Positions 10,617 to 18,031 of a stretch of 64,000 nucleotides of DNA are shown here, in pieces; positions within the stretch are counted from its first letter, which is position 1, and each line of letters starts with the position of its first letter. The notes below the pieces were generated by a model that saw nothing but the letters and a program-made list of their open reading frames with translations, did not search any database and had not been told where the DNA came from. A program made the translations under genes and the position numbers. Source of the DNA: an uncultured Kangiella sp. (GTDB taxonomy: Bacteria > Pseudomonadota > Gammaproteobacteria > Enterobacterales > Kangiellaceae); assembly GCA_947498625.1 (NCBI GenBank), contig CANMKR010000002.1:1-64000 (forward strand). Reading direction: 5' to 3'.

Positions 10617-11563
10617 TGAAGAAGTGTTTTGTTGCTTGTTTATTGTTTACAAGCGGTTCCTTATTAGCCGATTACGAGCCTATTATTTGGACATCTGGAA
10701 CAAGCGGCTCTGCTTGCGGAGGTTATGTTTCTGTTACAGCAGCTATGGATTCTGGAATACCAACAGATTTTCAAACAGCTGCTGATGGGACTTATAATCA
10801 CCCAGAAATGTTTGGAACTGTTTATGGTAACTCGGGTTATAGTAGAGTCAGGCAGTCAGGACGATCGGTATCTGGCAGCTTTACCTTTTCAGTACCAGTA
10901 ACCGATCCAGTTGTCCTATTTTATCAATTGGATGCTAATACCTTAACTTATAATCTTGCTGCCGGCCAAACAATGAGCTTGATCGAAAGTGACTTTGGGA
11001 AGACAACGGATGCTGGAGGTCCTGCCAAAACATGCGATGGTTCATTGGTAGGTAACGCTCTGGACGGTTGTGATTTAAATGCTAACCAACAATTTTCTAC
11101 TGGGCCTGATCCAGATGCAGAAGGAGGACCGGGAGAGCTTGAAGGAGCTGGAACCATTCAATTTACTGGTCGGTTTTCGAGCATTTCGCGTACTAATCTA
11201 GGTCCTATAAAAAATTCTGATACAACCACTAACTGGGCTATCTTGGTTGACTGTGATTCGGATATATCTGTTACTAAAACAGACTCAGGCAGTACCTATA
11301 CTCCTGGTGATACGACCAGTTATACGATCATAGTTTCAAATGACGGGGGTGTTGATGCAATCGGGGTTGTGATAGATGATATAGTTCCTTCAAATTTAAC
11401 GGGGGTCACATGGTCTTGTTCCGTCACCTCTGGAAGCTCATGTATCAGTGGGACTGCAAACGCTACTGATAGTGGAACAGGCTCTATAAATGAGACAATA
11501 GATGTTGCTAGCGGCGGCACCGTTACTTATACCATAACAGGCACCTGGTCAGTAACACCTTAG
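10616..11563 (+). CDS. Secreted DUF11-domain protein
   Basis: 315 residues. The signal peptide (MKKCFVACLLFTSGSLLA, cleavage near residue 18) leads into a ~200-residue beta-rich region with several cysteines and Gly/Ser-rich stretches. A single DUF11 module follows (about 217-315, starting DISVTKTDSGSTYTPGD), related to the one in the giant protein upstream. The ATG shares one base with the previous stop codon, making this the third gene of the same operon. The protein ends right after the DUF11 strands, with no visible sorting signal, OmpA domain or IPTL-CTERM, unlike many DUF11 proteins, so it may be shortened or freely secreted. Function unknown. Confidence 0.75.
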   Translation: MKKCFVACLLFTSGSLLADYEPIIWTSGTSGSACGGYVSVTAAMDSGIPTDFQTAADGTYNHPEMFGTVYGNSGYSRVRQSGRSVSGSFTFSVPVTDPVVLFYQLDANTLTYNLAAGQTMSLIESDFGKTTDAGGPAKTCDGSLVGNALDGCDLNANQQFSTGPDPDAEGGPGELEGAGTIQFTGRFSSISRTNLGPIKNSDTTTNWAILVDCDSDISVTKTDSGSTYTPGDTTSYTIIVSNDGGVDAIGVVIDDIVPSNLTGVTWSCSVTSGSSCISGTANATDSGTGSINETIDVASGGTVTYTITGTWSVTP

Positions 11564-11589
11564 TCGCTAACAAATTACTTACTAAATGG

Positions 11590-11615
11590 AAGGAGCTTTG
11601 ATAAGCTCCTTTTAT
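11590..11615 (+). terminator. Rho-independent terminator of the surface-protein operon
   Basis: A perfect 9-bp stem, AAGGAGCTT/AAGCTCCTT, with a TGAT loop, followed by TTTA. It lies 27 bp after the DUF11 gene and before the ligase-like gene. Confidence 0.8.
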
Positions 11616-11646
11616 ATTTGTGAAATACTAATTAGGAATTTTTGAA

Positions 11647-13641
11647 TTGAAGTCTAAAGCAATCAATTATCAACGTTACTGGGCTTACTTTGTCGGTTTG
11701 TTGTTGCCTTTGGCGGTCATATTAGCGCCTTCCTATCAAACTAATTTGGCTGAACATATGTTCACTAAGTCATTTGTTCTGCAAGTGTTAATTGCCGCTG
11801 CAACGGTTTTCTATATTGTTACCAATCTAGGAAGTCAAATTAGATATAGCTTCCATCCTTTATCATTAGTTTTATATTTCACCATTATGGTAGGCGTTGT
11901 TAGTATTTTTTGGGCTGAAAATAAAGGTTTCGCCGTTACTCAAACCATCAAATGGATATCTGGGCTGCTGTTAGCCTTTTTGGTTTTCCAAGTTAATGAA
12001 AAACATAACCAAAGATTAATATTGCAGCTCTTTATGTTAGGAGCAATGTTGCTCGCTCTTATCGGAATTATCCAGTATCTATTTGAGGTTGATCTTGTCA
12101 AGCAAGCAGCTAAGCCAGCATCAACTTTTGCCAATAAAAATATGGCTGCACAAATTGCAGTTTTGACATGGCCAATCGGTTCATACTTGTTTTTTTCGGA
12201 TGAGAAAGTTAAAGGAAAAAATTCAAACTGGCTCGCTGTGAATGCAATCGGTGTTGCTTTATTATTAACTTTTATCTTTTATACTCAAACTCAAGCTGCT
12301 TGGTTGTCTGTCTTGGCTCAGTTAATTCTGATTGCTTTAATTTTTGTTGTTTTAAAAATTAAAAAGTCAAAATTAAAGACTTTCACAACCAATCATAAAA
12401 AGCATTCATTAGTTGCCATAATAGTACTATTGATATTAACTAATTTAAGCAATGATGGAATAAAACCTTTCTGGGAAAAAATTCAGCAGGGTGCGGATAA
12501 AATTGTAACGCGCGCAGAAAATACCGAAGGCAATCAGGCAACGATTCGTTTTCAATTGTGGCAGGGTACTATAGAAATGGCTAAATCCAATCCTGCTCAA
12601 GGTGTTGGTATTGGTAATTATTATCATCAGGCTAGTAAATTTAGTAATGCAAGGACCCATACCATCCGTTCCTCTCACAACGACTATTTGCAATCTATCG
12701 CAGAGTTAGGTGTTGTTAGTATTGCTTTGATGGCTGCCACTTGGATACTTCTTGGTTTTGTATTTTTCTCAAGCCTGCTGAAGAGCGGAGCTAACAAATT
12801 AAGAGAGCTCTTCTTGATAGTCGCAATTGGGGGAATGGCAATAACTTCAATCTTTAGTTTCCCATTGCAATTACAGACGCCAATTTTATTGATCAGTTCC
12901 TATCTAGCTATCCTGCTGAGCGGTTTCGAAGTGAAAAGCTTTGCCGCTGTAGCAAAAAAAGCACTCATGGTTGTGTCATTAGTTGTTGCCATAGTCATAA
13001 TTTTATTGAATTTCGCCTGGAACTCTAAGCTTAATGAGTTTAATCAAAAGGTTGGTACTAATGATTGGAAGCAACAAATAAACTTTGACACTGGTGCTTA
13101 TAGCTATCACCCGATGTTTAAGTGGTTTTCTCAAAGAGTTTCTCGAGAATATATGTATTCCAAACCAGGTAGCGCGGTTCAAGCGGCCAATAGTTATTTG
13201 CCATTAGCTCCTAACGATGCTGTGATTATAAATAATAAAATTTACGGGTTGATTAAGTTAAAGCGTTATGAGGAAGCAGCTGACTTGATTGAAAAAGTGC
13301 GCGAGTTTGAACCTGAAGGCTACTACCGATCTTATTATAATGAGTTGATTCTATTAACTGACTTAAATCAACCGGAAAAACTTAAAGCTGTTTTGGATTT
13401 GATGGATAAAGAAGCGTTTGGTTTGCTAAGCATGAAACCTGAAACCTTAGATAATATGTCCGTGGCTGCTCATAAATTGAATTTAAAGCAAAGAGCTATC
13501 GATTATTTGAAAAGGAACATCGAAGTACATCCGAATTACCTAAAGTCTTACGATAAAATAATTCGTATGTTGCAAGGCGTTGGCAATACTGAATTAGCGA
13601 ATGAATACAAAGTAAAGCTGGATTTATTGAAAGCCGATTAG
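11647..13641 (+). CDS. O-antigen ligase/polymerase family (Wzy_C) membrane protein with C-terminal TPRs
   Basis: 664 residues. About ten to twelve hydrophobic segments span residues 12-460, with a large loop carrying RSSHNDYLQSIAELG near residue 344; this is the conserved His-containing loop of WaaL/Wzy_C and PglL-type enzymes. A periplasmic C-terminal region (about 500-660) has TPR-like helices. The family transfers lipid-linked glycans to lipid A core or to proteins such as pilins, or polymerises them. The start is a TTG with AGGA nine bases upstream; the next ATG would remove about 37 residues, including the first membrane segment. It is a single-gene unit, 19 kb from the glycan locus. Acceptor and exact reaction are not decidable from sequence. 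Confidence 0.75.
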   Translation: MKSKAINYQRYWAYFVGLLLPLAVILAPSYQTNLAEHMFTKSFVLQVLIAAATVFYIVTNLGSQIRYSFHPLSLVLYFTIMVGVVSIFWAENKGFAVTQTIKWISGLLLAFLVFQVNEKHNQRLILQLFMLGAMLLALIGIIQYLFEVDLVKQAAKPASTFANKNMAAQIAVLTWPIGSYLFFSDEKVKGKNSNWLAVNAIGVALLLTFIFYTQTQAAWLSVLAQLILIALIFVVLKIKKSKLKTFTTNHKKHSLVAIIVLLILTNLSNDGIKPFWEKIQQGADKIVTRAENTEGNQATIRFQLWQGTIEMAKSNPAQGVGIGNYYHQASKFSNARTHTIRSSHNDYLQSIAELGVVSIALMAATWILLGFVFFSSLLKSGANKLRELFLIVAIGGMAITSIFSFPLQLQTPILLISSYLAILLSGFEVKSFAAVAKKALMVVSLVVAIVIILLNFAWNSKLNEFNQKVGTNDWKQQINFDTGAYSYHPMFKWFSQRVSREYMYSKPGSAVQAANSYLPLAPNDAVIINNKIYGLIKLKRYEEAADLIEKVREFEPEGYYRSYYNELILLTDLNQPEKLKAVLDLMDKEAFGLLSMKPETLDNMSVAAHKLNLKQRAIDYLKRNIEVHPNYLKSYDKIIRMLQGVGNTELANEYKVKLDLLKAD

Positions 13642-13766
13642 TATCTAGTTGGATTTTGATGATTAATATTATCAACACAAGCCTAGGTATCTTAAGCGGA
13701 TTTTAATATAATACGCGACTATATAGTTATAGTTGGTTATTCAGCTAAAGATTGAGAGTGATAAAT

Positions 13767-14276
13767 ATGAGTTTTGATAAAGATCAACCCCTGGTAAGTA
13801 TTGTTATGGGCTCTAAGTCGGACTGGGGCTGCATGCAAAAAGCTGCTGAATCTTTGGATAAGATTGGTGTGCCTTATGAGGTTGAGGTGGTTTCGGCTCA
13901 TAGAACTCCTGAAAAGATGTATCAGTTTGCAGAACAAGCTGAGTCTCGTGGTATTGAAGTTATTATTGCAGGTGCTGGCGGTGCGGCGCACCTTCCTGGT
14001 ATGGTCGCTGCTATTACTCCATTGCCGGTATTAGGGGTTCCTGTTAAATCACGCACATTAAATGGCGTTGATTCGTTACTCTCTATTGCGCAAATGCCTG
14101 CGGGCATTCCGGTAGGAACTCTTGCTATTGGTGATGCAGGTTCTGCCAATGCTGGCTTATTTGCCGCTAGTATTCTTGCCAATAAATACCCTGAGTTTAA
14201 AATCGCTATTAAAGAGTTTAGAGCAACTCAAACTCAAACTGTTTTGGATAATGCGGACCCAAGAGAGGCTTTATAA
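13767..14276 (+). CDS. purE: N5-carboxyaminoimidazole ribonucleotide mutase PurE
   Basis: 169 residues, the usual length for bacterial class I PurE. It converts N5-CAIR to CAIR in de novo purine synthesis. Visible signatures are [11 protein letters not shown] at the N-terminus, the SAHRTPEKM motif carrying the active-site histidine, and [11 protein letters not shown]. The ATG at 13767 was chosen over an in-frame TTG at 13752 because a GAGAG ribosome site lies about eight bases before it. purK follows with no gap (TAA then ATG), so the pair that makes and then uses N5-CAIR is co-translated. A TATAAT-like box at 13707-13712 may be the -10 element, though no convincing -35 is seen. Confidence 0.95.
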   Translation: MSFDKDQPLVSIVMGSKSDWGCMQKAAESLDKIGVPYEVEVVSAHRTPEKMYQFAEQAESRGIEVIIAGAGGAAHLPGMVAAITPLPVLGVPVKSRTLNGVDSLLSIAQMPAGIPVGTLAIGDAGSANAGLFAASILANKYPEFKIAIKEFRATQTQTVLDNADPREAL

Positions 14277-15422
14277 ATGAAGGTTGGCATTATTGGCGGT
14301 GGCCAGCTGGCTCAGATGTTAGCTCAAGCTGGACAAGTGACAGATATGTCTTCATTAGCAATGGATTTTGCTTTTGTAGCGCCAGAAAAAGATGCTTGCG
14401 CAGCAGCTTATGGCAAGCATTTTGTTTATCCTTATCTAGATCCAAAAGCTAAAGAAGCCTTAGAAAATTGGTCTGATGTAGTTACTTATGAGTTTGAAAG
14501 TATTCCAGTTGCATTAGTTCAAGAATTAGAGAAAGTAAAACCCGTTCATCCTTCATCACAAGCGTTAACTTTAGCCAGTGATCGATTAAATGAAAAAACT
14601 ATGTTTAATCAGCAAGGAATTGAAACTGCCAAGTTTGCAACGGTGGATAGCCTTGAAGACTTACAAAAAGCGGTAGCAGAAGTTGGATTACCTGCGATTC
14701 TAAAAACCCGCCGTGATGGTTATGATGGAAAAGGGCAGGTGGTTTTAAGAGATGTAAGCGAGCTTGCAGCTGCATGGGACTCTTTAGCGCCGGTTGCTTG
14801 TATCTTAGAATCTATGGTGAATTTTAATAGAGAAGTTTCAATCGTAGCATCTAGAAATGTAGACGGTGAAATTGCTTATTATCCTTTAGCCGAGAATTAC
14901 CATAGAGAAGGCATTTTAAGGTTATCGCTAAGTTTACAAAATGATCCTAAACAACAAGAAGCACAGGATATCATCCGTAAGGTGATGGAAGATGTTGGCT
15001 ATGTTGGCACTATGGCGGTTGAGCTTTTCGATTTAGGAGATAAATTCGCGGCCAATGAACTGTCACCGCGTGTGCATAACTCAGGCCACTGGAGCATGGA
15101 TGGAACCGAAGCTTCGCAGTTCAAAAATCATTTGCTCGCGATTGCTAATAAACCTTTGGGGAATACCGACATTATTAACCCAACAGCGATGGTGAATCTA
15201 ATTGGTTTCATTCCAGAGAAAGAACTGATTGATGAAATTCCCGGTGCTGTAATGTATGACTATGGCAAAGAGCCAAAACCGGGTCGAAAAGTTGGACATA
15301 TTAATATTGTGGCCAATGGCGATAATTATAAAGACTTTATCGAAAATATTATTAAAGTATTAACAATTGTCGGACAAGAAGCTTTAATTGAAGAGTTAAG
15401 CAATTCCAGTTTTTATAAATAA
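14277..15422 (+). CDS. purK: N5-carboxyaminoimidazole ribonucleotide synthase PurK
   Basis: 381 residues, an ATP-grasp enzyme that carboxylates AIR with bicarbonate and ATP to give N5-CAIR, the substrate of PurE. Signatures are the N-terminal GIIGGGQLAQML, the ATP-grasp lysine region ILKTRRDGYDGKGQ, VNFNREVSIVASR, and the C-terminal metal-binding NELSPRVHNSGHWS. It starts directly at the purE stop and is closed by a hairpin 14 bases after its own stop. Full length and ordinary. Confidence 0.95.
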   Translation: MKVGIIGGGQLAQMLAQAGQVTDMSSLAMDFAFVAPEKDACAAAYGKHFVYPYLDPKAKEALENWSDVVTYEFESIPVALVQELEKVKPVHPSSQALTLASDRLNEKTMFNQQGIETAKFATVDSLEDLQKAVAEVGLPAILKTRRDGYDGKGQVVLRDVSELAAAWDSLAPVACILESMVNFNREVSIVASRNVDGEIAYYPLAENYHREGILRLSLSLQNDPKQQEAQDIIRKVMEDVGYVGTMAVELFDLGDKFAANELSPRVHNSGHWSMDGTEASQFKNHLLAIANKPLGNTDIINPTAMVNLIGFIPEKELIDEIPGAVMYDYGKEPKPGRKVGHINIVANGDNYKDFIENIIKVLTIVGQEALIEELSNSSFYK

Positions 15423-15436
15423 GTTTGAAGTTATAA

Positions 15437-15466
15437 AAAAAGCCATCATTAAGAGGGCTTTTTTAT
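15437..15466 (+). terminator. Rho-independent terminator after purK
   Basis: Stem AAAAAGCC/GGCTTTTT followed by further T residues; it closes the purEK operon. Confidence 0.75.
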
Positions 15467-15481
15467 TTGGCGGTGTAGAAG
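15465..15481. repeat. Candidate distal attachment-site copy of the tRNA-Ser 3' end
   Basis: ATTTGGCGGTG at 15465-15475 is identical to 17821-17831, which covers the 3' terminus of tRNA-Ser. The match continues imperfectly as tAGaAG against aAGgAG. The two copies are direct repeats around a 2.36-kb stretch of decayed genes, the arrangement left by integration into a tRNA 3' end. The repeat is short and no integrase gene remains, so this is tentative. Confidence 0.4.
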
Positions 15482-15909
15482 TTGGCATCCGAATTAAAGT
15501 CTCAAAACTCCCTGTTAAATGCCTTATTACTGGGTAATATTCAATAATATTAATTTAATCATGCTCGACTCTTAGAGTATTCGATAAAAATCATAAAGAT
15601 ATAACATCTACTAAAACACTTTTTCATTTCGCAACAGGGAAATAAGAGGGAATGAGTTAAATCATCAGTATTTAAGTTGATTGATCTGTTATCGTCACAA
15701 AGCGGACGTTTACAAAGTGTTGCCAATACTGATCCAGTAAAGGGCCTAATACCTTCAACCCGTTAATTAAGTGTCGATTTTATCGTTATTATATCGCGCT
15801 TATAGATCCGCTATCCCCCCAAAAAAACAATCACTATAAAATCGAAGCTTCGGTATTTTAATCTTATATGTTGAGCTGTTACAGTCGAATTCACGTATTA
15901 ATATGTTAG
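15482..15909. other. Intergenic stretch without recognisable genes
   Basis: 428 AT-rich bases with no credible coding frame. The only structures seen are a 9-bp inverted repeat, CGATTTTAT (~15775-15783) against ATAAAATCG (~15836-15844), separated by about 50 bases, and a 10-bp palindrome CGAAGCTTCG overlapping its right arm. No promoter or RNA family was recognised. Confidence 0.5.
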
Positions 15910-16320
15910 ATGCTGAATATCCTTACAATGAAATTCATCGAAGAAACTATCCATGAGAAATATTCGGTTTCTAAAAGAGTTCGATTAGAGCCGTACAAAA
16001 AAGAAATTTCGGAAGAAGATAAATTGGTATTGAAAAATATCATAAAAGATCTCGGCTCCCTCGAAAATTCAGGTGTACTACTCGTCAAAGAGATCGTGAG
16101 CTAAATTGAAAAGCACCCTGGTAGGTTGCTAGAAATAAGCGCGATAGGCACTGGCAGCATGGCGTATAATGTTGAGTTGAAATATGGTATTAATCCCGAT
16201 GACGATATGTATTGGTATGTGAAAGTTGAACTCTTTATTCTTGTTGATGAATCAAATAATGGTGTGAATTCTAAGCTTAGCCCTTATAGGTATGTAGAGC
16301 CTAGGAGAAGCTATAAGTAA
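15910..16320 (+). pseudogene. Hypothetical protein gene interrupted by an in-frame TAA
   Basis: Two coding pieces (15910-16104 and 16105-16320) lie in the same frame, separated only by TAA at 16102-16104. Read through, they give 136 codons. The first half is charged and helical (MKFIEETIHEKYSV, EISEEDKLVLKNIIKDLG); the second is beta-like (AYNVELKYGINPDDDMYWYV, VELFILVDES). No Shine-Dalgarno precedes either the ATGs (15910, 15928) or a possible TTG restart at 16126. The simplest reading is one gene broken by a nonsense mutation; two tiny independent genes is the alternative. Family not recognised. It lies inside the tRNA-Ser-flanked patch. Confidence 0.5.
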
Positions 16321-16447
16321 TGTATAACAAAATCATCTTGCATTGCACTTGCTAAGCAAGCGCTCGACAAAATGTCCATGACCCTTACTTATGTCTCAAC
16401 GCTTACGCCAACATAAGACAATCTAATCCAAACTTGTCGTAATTTAG

Positions 16448-16624
16448 CAACGTAAACCTCTGAATGTTTGCTTTTGGAATATAATTGATAATATTCAAAT
16501 TAGACATGACCGTAAAATTCATTATTGGCAAATAGTTACCTATACGCATGATGAAGAAGATTATCATTTTGTGCCAGGCAAGCTTCTAGAAGAGCATAAA
16601 GTAGAGTTTGATAGAGGCTATTGA
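16448..16624 (+). pseudogene. Orphan coding fragment, no start codon
   Basis: A 59-codon frame, open between TAG and TGA, whose translation looks protein-like (HYWQIVTYTHDEEDYHF, then PGKLLEEHKVEFDRGY) but contains no start codon with a ribosome site. It is probably the 3' end of a deleted gene. The sequence between it and the broken gene upstream (16321-16447) holds only a 7-bp inverted repeat, CTTATGT/ACATAAG. Confidence 0.35.
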
Positions 16625-16706
16625 CTCTGTAGAACTAGAATAGTGTTTGTAAAGTCATCCCCAATAAACGATGAATAGCCTTGCAACTCCGAGCTTCATA
16701 AAATCA

Positions 16707-17425
16707 TCAAAAATTTGGGTAAACATCTCTGAAGAATCTGTATATGGCTCTGATAATTAAGCCTACAAGTACTATCCATGCAATTTTTACTGAAAGCCCA
16801 TCAATAAGGCCTCTCGACTTAATGTCGAGATGATCGTTAGCAAGCTTAATATTTTGAAGCCCTTTATCATCAGTTGATGTTAACAATTCCGCTAAAACGT
16901 TATTAGGTACCTCATACTTTAATGAGACTAACTTTTTTTTAGTCTACACATCTGCAACAGACCAAGCCAATCTTCTACACATGCAGGAGCTGGTATAGAG
17001 GCTTTTTCAGGAACAACCTCTAAGTCAGCAAAGGCCTCTATTTCCCAGATAAGTTCAGATAAACTAATTTCCGAGTTTGGCCGGATTTTATAGATATCAT
17101 AGCCCAAAGCACCCTTGATTAGATTAAAGTGCTTTTTCTGTAAAGAAAACAATTCAGTAAAATTAAATTTTACTGAAGCAACTTCTGACTCTTTGCTAGC
17201 ATAAATGCCAAGCCAGTCGACAATGTTATCACCATCACGAAGATTTATTTCTGCTCCGCAGTCGCATTGCAAACAAGCTCCTTGTCCATACCGGGAGCCA
17301 GAGTGAACACGTAACTTGTCAAAGTAACTGGAGCATATACCACAAAAGATAGGATACTCTTGCACATCTATATTTACCTTTCTAGCATTAATGTGCAGCA
17401 CAACGCTTTGATGTTTATCATCCAT
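16707..17425 (-). pseudogene. Zinc-ribbon/transmembrane hypothetical protein, frameshifted at an A8 run
   Basis: The intact 5' part (17425 down to 16928, 165 residues) starts MDDKHQSVVLHINARK and has a likely zinc site: FCGIC near residue 29 and CLQCDCG near residue 53. On the minus strand it ends CTA followed by an A8 run (16933-16940) and a TAG. Re-reading one A at the run continues without a stop for about 75 more codons to TGA at 16707, adding a charged segment and one hydrophobic helix (KIAWIVLVGLIIRAIYRFF). The continuation is too long and too protein-like to be chance. It may be a disabling deletion, a sequencing error, or genuine slippage at the poly-A. Family not recognised; upstream context gives no clue to function. 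Confidence 0.55.
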
Positions 17426-17649
17426 ATAAATTTAACTATTATTCAATACATAAGGCTTATTTTAACTATTTATTAATACAACTCAACAGGCACTGTCAAC
17501 TTAACTTCCAAAGGTTAAAGAGTACCAAAAACGCCTGACAAATTAAGCAATAACCAAATTTTGGGCGCAACTAGTTTGTGCCCATGTTTCAAATGACCTT
17601 TCTCGAAGTAATCTATAAGTGCTGGCTTTGGTTAAATGCCTTTGATGTC

Positions 17650-17794
17650 TGTAATGGTCTAATGAATTAGGACAGTTAGTTAGAGGTATAATGAAACTAA
17701 CTAATGAGGTTTTAAAGATGAGAAAGACTTTTACTCCCGCTTTTAAAAAGGATTGTGTAGAGCTGGTTTTAACTGGCGGTTATACGATAAAGAA
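17650..17794 (+). mobile_element. 5' remnant of an IS3-family insertion sequence
   Basis: 17650-17674 (TGTAATGGTCTAATGAATTAGGACA) resembles the terminal inverted repeat of IS3-group elements. After it, at 17718, an ATG opens MRKTFTPAFKKDCVELVLTG, the N-terminal helix-turn-helix region of an OrfA transposase. The frame then runs into the terminator of tRNA-Ser, so only about 25 codons and the left end survive. The right end, OrfB and right inverted repeat are gone. An AGGTTTTAAAG stretch ahead of the ATG is the probable ribosome site. Confidence 0.65.
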
Positions 17795-17813
17795 TGCGAA
17801 CCCTGGGTTCGCA
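17795..17813 (-). terminator. Terminator of tRNA-Ser
   Basis: A 9-bp perfect inverted repeat, TGCGAACCC/GGGTTCGCA, lies 10 bases beyond the 3' end of tRNA-Ser on the minus strand. A T-rich stretch (TTCTTT) follows it on the minus strand and TTTTT on the plus strand, so it can act in both directions. Confidence 0.7.
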
Positions 17814-17823
17814 TTTTTGCATT

Positions 17824-17914
17824 TGGCGGTGAAGGAGGGATTCGAACCCTCGATAGGCGATTAACCTATACACGCTTTCCAGGCGTGCTCCTTCAGCCGC
17901 TCGGACACTTCACC
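17824..17914 (-). tRNA. tRNA-Ser (anticodon GGA)
   Basis: A 91-base class II tRNA with a long variable arm. The acceptor stem is GGTGAAG/CTTCACC, with discriminator G and an encoded CCA at 17826-17824. The anticodon loop reads CTGGAAA (anticodon GGA, serine codons UCC/UCU), and the T-loop is GGTTCGAATCC. Its 3' end is the putative integration site of the decayed patch to the left. Confidence 0.95.
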
Positions 17915-18031
17915 ATAGGCGCAGTAAGATATAAGAAATAGCCGTTAATGGCAAGTGAAAGCTAATAAATATGGGCTTTTTGTAAGGCTTCTATATAATG
18001 TTTATAAAATGACTGTTTAAGGATTGTTTTG

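Noticed and set aside
16321-16440. Integron attC-like site (TATAACAA right after a short gene, followed by inverted repeats)
   Set aside because: No matching GTTRRRY core at the far side and no imperfect cruciform of the expected size; only a 7-bp hairpin was found.
17753-17941. Plus-strand open frame of 62 codons over tRNA-Ser
   Set aside because: It is antisense to a perfect tRNA and its terminator; its translation (containing GGIRTLDRR) is the well-known spurious product of reading tRNA-Ser backwards.
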